This document shows, piece by piece, positions 55,832 through 64,000 of a stretch of 64,000 nt of DNA. A program made the position numbers and the translations under genes. The notes under the pieces were generated by a model. It saw only the letters and a list, made by a program, of their open reading frames with translations, did not search any database and was not told the origin of the DNA. The first letter of the stretch is position 1. Each line of letters starts with the position of its first letter. This stretch comes from Gottfriedia endophytica (GTDB taxonomy: Bacteria > Bacillota > Bacilli > Bacillales > Bacillaceae_G): the NCBI RefSeq assembly GCF_017814275.1, contig NZ_JAGIYQ010000003.1:248001-312000 (forward strand), written 5' to 3'.

Positions 55832-58024
55832 ATGAGAAAGAAAAAGAGCAAATACATGAACTTAGGAATCCGATGGTTCTTTCTTATTACAGTGATCTTA
55901 TTTGTCTTACTTGTAGGTAGAGTTTCATATGTTCAACTAGCTGACAAAGTTGAAGGGACAGAGATTAAAAATTATGTGAATGAAAAATATAATTCTACCC
56001 AAGTAATCCCTGCACTAAGGGGAGGAATTTATGATGCAAATGGACAGCCACTAGCAGAAGAAGTAAATTCATATACGGTTTCTGCCGTTTTAGACCCGAA
56101 AGCATCAAAAAATTCAAAAATCCCTCTTAATGTTGTTGATAAAGAAAAAACAGCAAGAGAGTTGGCACCAATTTTAAACGTATCTGAACAATCAATTTTA
56201 GATCAATTAAGTAAGAAGAAATATCAAGTTGAACTTGGACCAGGTGGAAGAAGAAATATTTCTCAAGATAAGAAAGATAAAATTGAGAAATTAGCGCTAC
56301 CTGGTATTATTTTTACACCAACTCACACACGTTATTATCCAAATGGCGTTTTTGCGTCACATATTCTAGGTTATACAACCTTAGATGATGCCGGGAATTT
56401 AGTAGGAGAAATGGGACTTGAAAAATCACTTAATAAAGAAATGACCGAAAAGGATGGGAAGGTAACCTATTTACGTGATCGAAAAGGGAACATTCTTCCA
56501 TATGCAAAAGAAAAAATTACACCACCCAAAAATGGTGATAATGTCAATTTGACACTAGAAACAAAGATTCAAAGTTTACTAGAGGATTCGATGACCGAAG
56601 TTGAAAAGGAATATAAACCTGAAAAAATGGTTGCCATTGTCGAAGATCCAAAAACTGGAAAGATACTGGCGATGAGTAATCGTCCAAGTTTTGATCCGAA
56701 CAAACATGATATTACAAACTATACGAATGATGCAGTTTCATCTGCTTTCGAGTCTGGATCAACAATGAAAATATTTACAGTTGCCGCAGCAATGAACGAA
56801 GGTGTGTATAACGGGAATGAATACTATCATTCGGGATCATACAAAATTGGAAAAACGACAATCCATGACGTAAACAGAAGCGGATGGGGTTCAATTACAT
56901 TCGATGAAGGTGTACAACGTTCTTCTAACGTAGCAATGGCGATTCTATTAAACCAAAAGTTAGGTGCGGATCGTTATCTACAGTATTATAAAAAGTTTGG
57001 ACTCACTCAAAAGACAGGAATAAATATTCCAGGTGAAGTAGCTGGAAGATTACTATATAATATGCCATTAGAGCAAACTACAACTGCTTTTGGTCAAGGA
57101 TCAACTGTTACTCCAATTGAGATTGTACAGGGAGCTGGTGCAATTGCGAATGATGGAAAGATGATGAAACCTTATCTTGTCAATTCTATCGTGGATCCTG
57201 ATACTCAAAAAACTGTAACACAATATCATCCAGAGGTTGTAGATACACCGATAACTGCCGAAACAGCAAAAAGAGAACGTGCATTACTAAGTACTGTTAT
57301 CACATCTCCACATGGAACTGGACACGCCTATGCTCTTGATGGCTATACATTAGCAGGAAAAACAGGAACTGCTCAGATTTCAGACGGAAAAGGACAATAT
57401 TCGAAGGGCTTAGGTCAAAATTACTTTTCATTTATAGGGATGGCTCCAGCAGATAAACCAGAATTAGTAATGTATGTTTCTGTATTGAAACCAAAATTAC
57501 AACCTACTCAATTAGGTTCTGCACCAGTTTCACAAATTTTTAAAACAGTTATGCAAGGTGCTCTTGAATACATGAAGGTTGAAAAGACTGGGACCGAAAA
57601 TGTTAAACAAATAGTTGATCATGATAGTACAAGTGTACCAAATTTACAAGGATTATCTGTTGATGATGCAAAAAGTTTAACAATTGGTAATGGATTAAAA
57701 TTTGTGCAATTAGGTGATGGCTCAACAGTTTTGGGACAATCTATTAAAAATGGTTCTAAAGTTGTACGTGGCACAACGATCTATGTTAAAACAGACGGTA
57801 AAAATAAAATGCCTTTAATGGATGGATGGTCATTATTGGATGTAAGAAGAATTTCAGATCTATTTAATCTAAAACTTACTACAAAAGGTTCAGGGTTTGT
57901 TATTTCACAAAGTAAAAATTCAGGCTCTGAAATTAGAGATGGAGATTTCTTATCGATTGAATTACAGCCACCATCTCAAGCAGAAAATAGTCAAAATAAA
58001 ATAGAAGTAAAAACAAAAGGATAA
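55832..58024 (+). CDS. pbpB: Penicillin-binding protein 2B, septal transpeptidase
   Basis: This class B PBP cross-links septal peptidoglycan together with FtsW. The ~730-aa protein has an N-terminal anchor (~12-33), a dimerisation domain (~55-230) and a transpeptidase domain with SxxK in ESGSTMKIF, SxN in RSSNVAM and KTG in GKTGTAQ. Two C-terminal PASTA domains follow (~590-715). The start is ATG 55832 behind AGGGGAAA; TTG 55829 is the adjacent alternative. Its close paralogue spoVD follows, a tandem duplication typical of spore formers. Confidence 0.93.
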   Translation: MRKKKSKYMNLGIRWFFLITVILFVLLVGRVSYVQLADKVEGTEIKNYVNEKYNSTQVIPALRGGIYDANGQPLAEEVNSYTVSAVLDPKASKNSKIPLNVVDKEKTARELAPILNVSEQSILDQLSKKKYQVELGPGGRRNISQDKKDKIEKLALPGIIFTPTHTRYYPNGVFASHILGYTTLDDAGNLVGEMGLEKSLNKEMTEKDGKVTYLRDRKGNILPYAKEKITPPKNGDNVNLTLETKIQSLLEDSMTEVEKEYKPEKMVAIVEDPKTGKILAMSNRPSFDPNKHDITNYTNDAVSSAFESGSTMKIFTVAAAMNEGVYNGNEYYHSGSYKIGKTTIHDVNRSGWGSITFDEGVQRSSNVAMAILLNQKLGADRYLQYYKKFGLTQKTGINIPGEVAGRLLYNMPLEQTTTAFGQGSTVTPIEIVQGAGAIANDGKMMKPYLVNSIVDPDTQKTVTQYHPEVVDTPITAETAKRERALLSTVITSPHGTGHAYALDGYTLAGKTGTAQISDGKGQYSKGLGQNYFSFIGMAPADKPELVMYVSVLKPKLQPTQLGSAPVSQIFKTVMQGALEYMKVEKTGTENVKQIVDHDSTSVPNLQGLSVDDAKSLTIGNGLKFVQLGDGSTVLGQSIKNGSKVVRGTTIYVKTDGKNKMPLMDGWSLLDVRRISDLFNLKLTTKGSGFVISQSKNSGSEIRDGDFLSIELQPPSQAENSQNKIEVKTKG

Positions 58025-58090
58025 TTAATCTACTAGATTCGTATTGTTGGCCTTGGATTTGGTCTACTTCTTTTGGTACAAGCATATATT

Positions 58091-58129
58091 GAAACGAACA
58101 TTATAGTAATGTAGAGGAGTGTTCGTTTC
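58091..58129 (+). promoter_or_regulatory. Hairpin enclosing the spoVD ribosome binding site
   Basis: GAAACGAAC (58091-58099) is perfectly complementary to GTTCGTTTC (58121-58129), which ends one base before the ATG. The 21-base loop contains the ribosome site GAGGAG (58114-58119). Such a structure could limit spoVD translation on read-through from pbpB. Confidence 0.6.
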
Positions 58130-58130
58130 A

Positions 58131-60071
58131 ATGCGAGTATCAAATGTGACCGTTCGTAAAAGGCTTTTTTTTGTGTTATGTGGAGGATTGATTATCTTTT
58201 TAATTATTGCAGCTAGATTAGGGTATGTTCAATTTATTATTGGTGATGTATTATCAAAACGTGCAGAAAATTCATGGAGTCGTGATATCCCTTTTGAACC
58301 AAAAAGAGGCGAAATTCTTGACCGAAACGGCGTTGCTCTTGCTACAAATAAAAGTGCACCTTCAATAGTCGTCGTTCCTAGACAAATAAAAGATCCAGTA
58401 GAAACTACAAAAAAACTAGCCCCAATTTTAAACATTTCTGAAGATAAACTTCTAAAAATTTTAAAGAAAAGCTCGTCAAAGGAGCACATTCGAACAGAAG
58501 GCATTAAAATTACAAATGAAAAAGCAAAACAAATTCGTGATTTGCAGTTAGATGGTGTGTATATTGCCGAGGATTCCAAAAGATTTTATCCATTTGGTAA
58601 TTATTTATCACATGTATTAGGATTCGCTGGAATCGATAATCAAGGATTAAACGGACTAGAGCTTTACTACGATGACCAATTAAAAGGGAAAAAGGGGAGT
58701 GTACAATACTATTCAGATGCAAAAGGGAAAAGGATGCCCAATATTGCGGATGACTATACGCCACCTATTAATGGTCTGAATTTGAAATTAACAATCGACT
58801 CACGAATTAATACAATTTTAGAACGGGAATTGAACAATGCACAAGCACAGTACAATCCTGATTCGATGATTGCAATTGCAGAGAATCCAAATACAGGTGA
58901 AATATTAGGAATGAGTAGTCGTCCAAGCTTTGATCCAGCTGAATATAGAACAGTTTCACCAGAAATATATAATCGGAATTTACCGGTTTGGTCAAATTAT
59001 GAACCAGGTTCAACATTTAAAATTATTACACTTGCTGCTGCATTAAATGAAGGTTTAGTTGATTTAAATAAAGAGTCATTTAATGATGATGGAGCTGCAG
59101 AAGTAGCTGGTGCAAGATTACGTTGTTGGAAGCGTGGAGGGCATGGGCATCAATCATTTTTAGAGGTTGTGCAAAATTCTTGTAATCCAGGTTTTGTTGA
59201 ATTAGGAAATCGTTTAGGTAAGGATCGGTTATTTAAGTATATACGTGATTTTGGGTTCGGTTCTAAAACGGGTATAGATCTTAAAGGAGAAGGAACAGGT
59301 ATCTTATTTAATATGGACAGAGTAGGACCTGTTGAACAAGCAACAACTGCTTTTGGTCAAGGTGTTTCTGTTACACCAATTCAACAAGTAGCAGCTGTTT
59401 CCGCAGCAATCAATGGCGGTATTTTATACCAGCCTTATATCGCAAAAGAATTTGTTGATCCAGTTACAAATGAAGTAGTTAGTAGAAAAACGCCAATAGC
59501 GAAAAGAAGAGTCATTTCTTCTGAAACATCAAAGAAAGTTCGAGATGCACTTGAAAGTGTAGTTGCGCAAGGGACTGGACGAAATGCATTTGTTGAAGGA
59601 TATCGTGTAGGTGGAAAAACTGGGACTGCCCAAAAGGTAAAAGATGGTAGATACCAAGAAAATAACTTTATTGTTTCTTTTATTGGTTTTGCCCCAGCAG
59701 ATGATCCTCAAATTGTTGTTTATGTTGCTGTCGATAATCCGAAAGGAACAGTACAATTTGGTGGAACTGTTGCTGCACCTATTGTAGGTAATATTATTCG
59801 CGATAGTATGCATGTTTTAGGCATCCCTCCACGAAAAAATCAAATCGAAAAAGAATTAAGATGGCCTGAATCTCCTGACGTAAAAGTACCAAATTTAGTT
59901 GGTTTAGAAAAAAAAGATTTGCAACAAATGCTAGATACTTTTACTATTGAATATAGTGGTGAAGGAAATACGATTTTAGATCAGTCACCAAAAGCTGGTG
60001 TGAAATTAAAAGAAGGATCTAAAATTAGAATTTATTTAGGAAATAAAGCGGAAAATAAATTGAAAAAATGA
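58131..60071 (+). CDS. spoVD: Stage V sporulation protein D (class B PBP)
   Basis: SpoVD is the transpeptidase needed for spore cortex synthesis in the mother cell, working with the SEDS protein SpoVE. The 646-aa protein starts MRVSNVTVRKRLFFVL, as in B. subtilis. It has a membrane anchor (~15-35), a dimerisation domain (SWSRDIPFEPKRGEILDRNG) and a transpeptidase domain with SxxK in EPGSTFKII, SxN at NSCNPGF and KTG in GKTGTAQ. A single C-terminal PASTA domain follows. Start ATG 58131 is preferred over GTG 58119. Confidence 0.93.
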   Translation: MRVSNVTVRKRLFFVLCGGLIIFLIIAARLGYVQFIIGDVLSKRAENSWSRDIPFEPKRGEILDRNGVALATNKSAPSIVVVPRQIKDPVETTKKLAPILNISEDKLLKILKKSSSKEHIRTEGIKITNEKAKQIRDLQLDGVYIAEDSKRFYPFGNYLSHVLGFAGIDNQGLNGLELYYDDQLKGKKGSVQYYSDAKGKRMPNIADDYTPPINGLNLKLTIDSRINTILERELNNAQAQYNPDSMIAIAENPNTGEILGMSSRPSFDPAEYRTVSPEIYNRNLPVWSNYEPGSTFKIITLAAALNEGLVDLNKESFNDDGAAEVAGARLRCWKRGGHGHQSFLEVVQNSCNPGFVELGNRLGKDRLFKYIRDFGFGSKTGIDLKGEGTGILFNMDRVGPVEQATTAFGQGVSVTPIQQVAAVSAAINGGILYQPYIAKEFVDPVTNEVVSRKTPIAKRRVISSETSKKVRDALESVVAQGTGRNAFVEGYRVGGKTGTAQKVKDGRYQENNFIVSFIGFAPADDPQIVVYVAVDNPKGTVQFGGTVAAPIVGNIIRDSMHVLGIPPRKNQIEKELRWPESPDVKVPNLVGLEKKDLQQMLDTFTIEYSGEGNTILDQSPKAGVKLKEGSKIRIYLGNKAENKLKK

Positions 60072-60097
60072 TTCGCTCAAAATAGGAAGGATTTACT

Positions 60098-61564
60098 ATG
60101 AAATTTCATACGTTACTAACAACATTGAACCCACTTGTAACAGTTCCAACAGAAAACCCTGAAATTACATCTGTAGAGATGGACTCAAGGAAAGTAAAAC
60201 CAGGTACTTTATTTATTTGTATTGACGGTTTTACGGTTGATGGTCATAACTTTGTAAAACAGGCAGTTGAAAATGGAGCAGTTGCTATTCTTGCACAAAA
60301 AGAAATTCAAACTACAGTACCTGTTGCATATGTGAAGGATACTCAAAGAGCAATGGCTGCTATTGGAAGCTGTTTTTATCAATATCCTACACATTCTCTT
60401 AATCTTGTAGGGATTACAGGGACTAATGGTAAAACCACAACATCTTATATTATTGATGAAATCCTTAAGATAAATGGTGAAAAAACAGGCGTTATTGGCA
60501 CAATAGGAATGAAAATTGGAGAAGAGATATTTGAAGGAAAAAACACCACACCAGATAGCTTAACTCTTCAATCCATGTTTTCAAAAATGATCGAAGAAAA
60601 TGTAACTACTGCTGTTATGGAGGTTTCTTCTCATGCACTTCATTTAGGAAGAGTGCACGGCTGTGAATATGATGTAGCCGTTTTTACAAACTTAACACAA
60701 GATCATTTGGATTATCATAAAACGATGGAAGAATATAAAAAGGCAAAAGGTCTATTATTTGCCCAACTTGGAAATTCATTTTCAAATAAAAATAAAAAGT
60801 TTGCAGTATTAAATGGTGATGATGAAGCTTCAAAAGAGTTCACTTCTAATACGCAAGCTCATGTCATAACTTACGGTTTAAATTCTAAATTTGATCTATA
60901 TGCAGAAGATATTCATTTAACAAATGTAGGAACAAAATTTACGCTTCATTGTTTAAATGAATCAGTTGCTGTTGAAATGAAATTGATTGGTACGTTTAAT
61001 GTGTATAATGTATTAGCTGCAATTGGAGCGGGAATAGCGCTTCAAATTCCGTTAAATACTATTATCGAAGCCATTGAATCGATGGAAGGCGTACCAGGAC
61101 GTTTCCAAGCAGTAAATGCTGATCAAGATTTTACTGTGATTGTAGACTATGCACATACACCTGATAGCCTTGAAAATGTTCTACATACAGTGAAACAGCT
61201 TGCAAAAGGGAAAATCATAACAATTGTAGGCTGCGGTGGGGACCGTGATAAAACGAAAAGACCGTTGATGGGTGGCATTGCGGCGGATCTTTCAACATAC
61301 GCTATTTTTACATCTGATAACCCAAGAACAGAAGATCCAATTGCTATTTTAGAAGACATGCAGGTTGGATTAACGAATGATAATATTACAGTTATTCTTG
61401 ATCGGAGAGAAGCGATTAAAAATGCTGTAAATATAGCAAATAAAGATGATATTATTGTAATTGCTGGTAAAGGACATGAAAATTATCAAATAATTGGTAC
61501 TGAAATTCACCATTTTGATGATGTGGAAGAAGCTAAGGAAGCAATTTTACAAAAAAGAGGATAA
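60098..61564 (+). CDS. murE: UDP-MurNAc-tripeptide synthetase (meso-diaminopimelate adding)
   Basis: MurE adds the third residue of the peptidoglycan stem. The 488-aa enzyme has the Mur ATP loop [14 protein letters not shown] (~104-117), VMEVSSHAL, the lysine-carbamate region, and in the C-terminal domain [11 protein letters not shown]. The DNPR motif is the known marker for meso-diaminopimelate, so the wall is of the DAP type, as in Bacillus. AGGAAGG before the ATG. A terminator overlaps its stop codon. Confidence 0.95.
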   Translation: MKFHTLLTTLNPLVTVPTENPEITSVEMDSRKVKPGTLFICIDGFTVDGHNFVKQAVENGAVAILAQKEIQTTVPVAYVKDTQRAMAAIGSCFYQYPTHSLNLVGITGTNGKTTTSYIIDEILKINGEKTGVIGTIGMKIGEEIFEGKNTTPDSLTLQSMFSKMIEENVTTAVMEVSSHALHLGRVHGCEYDVAVFTNLTQDHLDYHKTMEEYKKAKGLLFAQLGNSFSNKNKKFAVLNGDDEASKEFTSNTQAHVITYGLNSKFDLYAEDIHLTNVGTKFTLHCLNESVAVEMKLIGTFNVYNVLAAIGAGIALQIPLNTIIEAIESMEGVPGRFQAVNADQDFTVIVDYAHTPDSLENVLHTVKQLAKGKIITIVGCGGDRDKTKRPLMGGIAADLSTYAIFTSDNPRTEDPIAILEDMQVGLTNDNITVILDRREAIKNAVNIANKDDIIVIAGKGHENYQIIGTEIHHFDDVEEAKEAILQKRG

Positions 61565-61578
61565 TGTCCTCTTTTTTG
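61551..61578 (+). terminator. Terminator between murE and mraY
   Basis: AAAAAAGAGGA pairs with TCCTCTTTTTT around a 5-base loop and ends in T residues. The murE stop codon lies in the stem-loop. It probably reduces transcription into mraY, making a separate promoter in the following 150 bases likely. Confidence 0.7.
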
Positions 61579-61729
61579 TAGTGTATAAAAATAAAATGAA
61601 GATTTTTTGAATAGATTTAAAAAAAATACTTAATTTGAACTTAATTTAGTGAGAAAATATCTTATAGTCATGTTGGTTGAAATACCATACATATAGACAA
61701 AATATAACAACATGAAAGGAGGGCGTAAG

Positions 61730-62704
61730 ATGTTTGAACAGTCAATTTTAATTGCCATGATTACCGCTTTTATTATTGCAGTCATTGTATCGCCTTTTTT
61801 TATCCCGTACTTAAGAAAACTTAAATTTGGACAGAGCATTCGAGATGAAGGTCCAAAATCCCACTTAAAGAAATCAGGAACCCCAACGATGGGTGGAATG
61901 ATTATTTTGCTTGCATTAATTGTAGCAACAATTGGTATATCGTTTATATATAATGAATTCTCAAGTCGTGTGATCTTATTGCTCTTCATAACAATTTGTT
62001 TTGGAGTAATTGGATTTCTTGATGACTATATAAAGGTAGTAAAGAAAAGAAATTTAGGTTTAACATCTAAACAAAAATTTATTTGCCAAGTTATCGTATC
62101 AATTATTGTTTTTATTGGAATGAAATTTATTGGTATTTCTACAACAATAACAATTCCTTTAACTCATATTAAGTTTGATTTAGGATTCTTTTATGCCTTA
62201 CTAATCGTTTTCATGCTGGTTGGTACGTCAAATGCTACAAACTTAACAGATGGTGTAGATGGTTTATTGTCTGGTACATCTGCAATTGCTTTTGGAGCAT
62301 TTGCCGTTCTAGCATTTAATCAAGGGCAACTTGATATAGCAATCTTCTCAATATCAGTTGTGGGTGCTGTATTAGGTTTCTTAGTATTTAATGCCCATCC
62401 TGCTAAAGTATTTATGGGAGATACAGGATCATTAGCTTTAGGTGGTGCTCTTGCAGGCATTGCCATTCTAACAAAACTAGAAATATTACTAATAATAATT
62501 GGTGGTGTTTATGTATTGGAAACACTTTCTGTTATGATTCAAGTATTTTCTTTTAAGACAACAGGGAAACGTGTATTTAAAATGACCCCTATTCATCATC
62601 ACTATGAACTATCAGGATGGTCTGAATGGCGCGTTGTTGTATCGTTTTGGTCTGTCGGTCTATTGCTAGCTTTGTTAGGAATTTATATTGAGGTGTGGAT
62701 GTAA
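61730..62704 (+). CDS. mraY: Phospho-MurNAc-pentapeptide transferase
   Basis: MraY makes lipid I on the inner face of the membrane. The 324-aa protein has ten membrane helices. It shows [29 protein letters not shown] (catalytic Asp pair), [24 protein letters not shown] and [15 protein letters not shown] (His triad). ATG 61730 is 7 bases after AAAGGAGG and gives the standard length; ATG 61712 is upstream of that site. Confidence 0.95.
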   Translation: MFEQSILIAMITAFIIAVIVSPFFIPYLRKLKFGQSIRDEGPKSHLKKSGTPTMGGMIILLALIVATIGISFIYNEFSSRVILLLFITICFGVIGFLDDYIKVVKKRNLGLTSKQKFICQVIVSIIVFIGMKFIGISTTITIPLTHIKFDLGFFYALLIVFMLVGTSNATNLTDGVDGLLSGTSAIAFGAFAVLAFNQGQLDIAIFSISVVGAVLGFLVFNAHPAKVFMGDTGSLALGGALAGIAILTKLEILLIIIGGVYVLETLSVMIQVFSFKTTGKRVFKMTPIHHHYELSGWSEWRVVVSFWSVGLLLALLGIYIEVWM

Positions 62705-64000
62705 GTGAAAAACGTAGAAAATTTTCAGAACAAAAAAGTATTAGTATTAGGAACAGCAAAAAGTGGCTACGCAGCAAGTCATTTATTACATCAGCTTGGA
62801 GCAGAAGTTACTGTAAATGATAGATCACCAATTGAACAAAGTGAAATGGCGCAAAAACTTCAAAATGAAGGATTTAAAGTTGTATGTGGTGACCATCCAC
62901 TTTCTCTAGTAGAAGAGGATTTATATTGTATTGTTAAAAATCCAGGAATTCCTTACACCAATCCGATTCTAATTGAAGCAATTAAACGTAACATTTCAAT
63001 TTATACTGAGATTGAATTGGCTTACTTAATCAGTGAGGCACCTTTTGTAGGGATTACTGGTTCAAATGGTAAAACAACAACAACAACTCTAGCGTTTTTA
63101 ATGCTTGAGGAAGGGAAGAAAAATCCTTTAATTGCTGGAAATATAGGAACTGTTGCATGTGAGGTAGCTCAAAAGGCTAATCGTGAGAATGTAATTGTAA
63201 CTGAATTATCTTCTTTTCAATTAATGGGAATTGAGACTTTCTGTCCAAAGATTTCTCTTGTTACAAATATTTTTGATGCTCATTTAGATTATCACGGGTC
63301 TAGAGAAGAATATATAAAAGCAAAATCTGCTATTTTTAAGAATCAAACTGTTACTGATTTTGCAATCGTTAATTATAATGATGAAACAGTAATGGGAATG
63401 ATTGCTGATTCTAAAGCTACTATCGTACCATTTTCGTCAACAGAAATAGTAGAAAATGGGGCATACGTTAAAAATAACTCAATCTTCTTTAAGGAAGAAG
63501 AAGTTATTAAACTTGAAAAAGTTGTATTACCTGGGAAACATAACTTAGAAAATATTTTAGGTGCTGTATGTATCGCAAAATTATTAAATGTAAGTAACGA
63601 CGCGATCGAGCAAGTGTTAACTACATTTACAGGAGTAGAGCACCGTTTACAATATGTATGTGAGGTAAATGATCGTAAATTTTATAATGATTCAAAAGCA
63701 ACAAATATATTGGCTACACAAAAAGCGATTTCTTCGTTTACGAAACCAATTATATTAATTGCTGGTGGATTAGACCGAGGAAACGATTTCGATGATTTAA
63801 TTCCATATTTTAATAATGTAAAAACATTAATCACTTATGGTCAAACTTCACAAAAAATTGTTGATTCTGCTCTTAAAACAGGAATGAAAGATTATAAAAC
63901 AGTCGATAATGTAGAGGAAGCTGTAAACGAAGCTTACGCTCTTTCAGAAAGTGGAGATGTAATTCTACTTTCTCCTGCATGTGCAAGTTGGGATCAATTT
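62705..64000 (+). CDS. murD: UDP-MurNAc-L-alanine:D-glutamate ligase, 3' end cut by window
   Basis: MurD adds D-Glu to UDP-MurNAc-L-Ala. The frame is open to the window edge: 432 codons of the ~450 expected. Seen: an N-terminal Rossmann part ([24 protein letters not shown]), the ATP loop [57 protein letters not shown] (substrate loop), and [14 protein letters not shown]. The C-terminal [11 protein letters not shown] is present, only the final residues are missing. GTG start immediately after the mraY stop, ribosome site GAGGTG inside mraY. Confidence 0.94.
   Translation, partial: MKNVENFQNKKVLVLGTAKSGYAASHLLHQLGAEVTVNDRSPIEQSEMAQKLQNEGFKVVCGDHPLSLVEEDLYCIVKNPGIPYTNPILIEAIKRNISIYTEIELAYLISEAPFVGITGSNGKTTTTTLAFLMLEEGKKNPLIAGNIGTVACEVAQKANRENVIVTELSSFQLMGIETFCPKISLVTNIFDAHLDYHGSREEYIKAKSAIFKNQTVTDFAIVNYNDETVMGMIADSKATIVPFSSTEIVENGAYVKNNSIFFKEEEVIKLEKVVLPGKHNLENILGAVCIAKLLNVSNDAIEQVLTTFTGVEHRLQYVCEVNDRKFYNDSKATNILATQKAISSFTKPIILIAGGLDRGNDFDDLIPYFNNVKTLITYGQTSQKIVDSALKTGMKDYKTVDNVEEAVNEAYALSESGDVILLSPACASWDQF

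Noticed and set aside
61635-61668. TTGAAC and TATAGT as a promoter for mraY
   Set aside because: The boxes are 22 bases apart, too far for a sigma-A promoter, and no better -35 is visible, so it was not listed as a feature.

Overview
The window is a piece of chromosome from a low-GC, endospore-forming member of the Bacillaceae. This rests on gene content and order, not on a database search. The genes follow, almost one for one, the Bacillus subtilis segment running from pdh through speA, ykt, yla, cta and ylb to mra/mur. Sporulation genes are embedded in it (tgl, ylbJ, gerR, spoVD and the small RNA csfG). Base composition is AT-rich throughout, UUG and GUG starts are frequent, and intergenic palindromic repeats are abundant. 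The genus cannot be fixed from the sequence alone; tgl beside speA and pdh recalls the B. cereus side of the family more than B. subtilis.

Layout. 0.6-5.5 kb: pdhABCD, the pyruvate dehydrogenase complex. 5.8-13.6 kb: small conserved proteins, spore-coat transglutaminase tgl, speA, yktA, yktB, a YkzI-like gene, yktC and ylaF, separated by repeats. 13.8-20.1 kb: typA, ylaH, ylaI, ylaL, phoH (ylaK), ylaN. 20.5-25.1 kb: ftsW and pycA. 25.2-34.8 kb: an inserted small-molecule kinase gene, then ctaA facing ctaB-ctaCDEF-ctaG-DUF420, the heme A and caa3 oxidase cluster. 34.9-51.7 kb: the ylb genes (ylbA, C, D, E, ricF, ylbG, rsmD, coaD, ylbJ, K, L, tmcAL, ylbN, rpmF, gerR, ylbP, panE), with the sporulation RNA csfG between ylbG and rsmD. 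52.2-64 kb: bshC and the division and cell-wall cluster mraZ-rsmH-ftsL-pbpB-spoVD-murE-mraY-murD; murD runs off the window end.

The genes fall into coherent groups: pyruvate to acetyl-CoA or oxaloacetate (pdh, pycA), terminal respiration (cta), peptidoglycan and septum synthesis (ftsW, mra/mur, ftsL, pbpB), and spore formation. Compared with my recollection of B. subtilis order, slp, ylaA-E, ylaJ, ylaM/glsA and ylbB are missing, and ylaL lies before phoH.

The unusual content is intergenic. Three palindromic repeat families were found: (1) a ~220-bp MITE-like element in about 12 copies, two-thirds of its loci between convergent genes; (2) a larger element with perfect 18-bp terminal inverted repeats that encloses one of those copies; (3) a ~100-nt hairpin whose constant boxes surround a stem that differs in sequence in every copy yet always stays complementary. 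A fourth structured element lies upstream of ftsW. Regulatory signals that can be read directly include a three-repeat MraZ box with exact 10-bp spacing, a forespore-type promoter for csfG, a consensus sigma-A promoter before ylbN-rpmF, and a hairpin enclosing the spoVD ribosome binding site. I did not find a defence system, prophage, CRISPR array or intact transposase.
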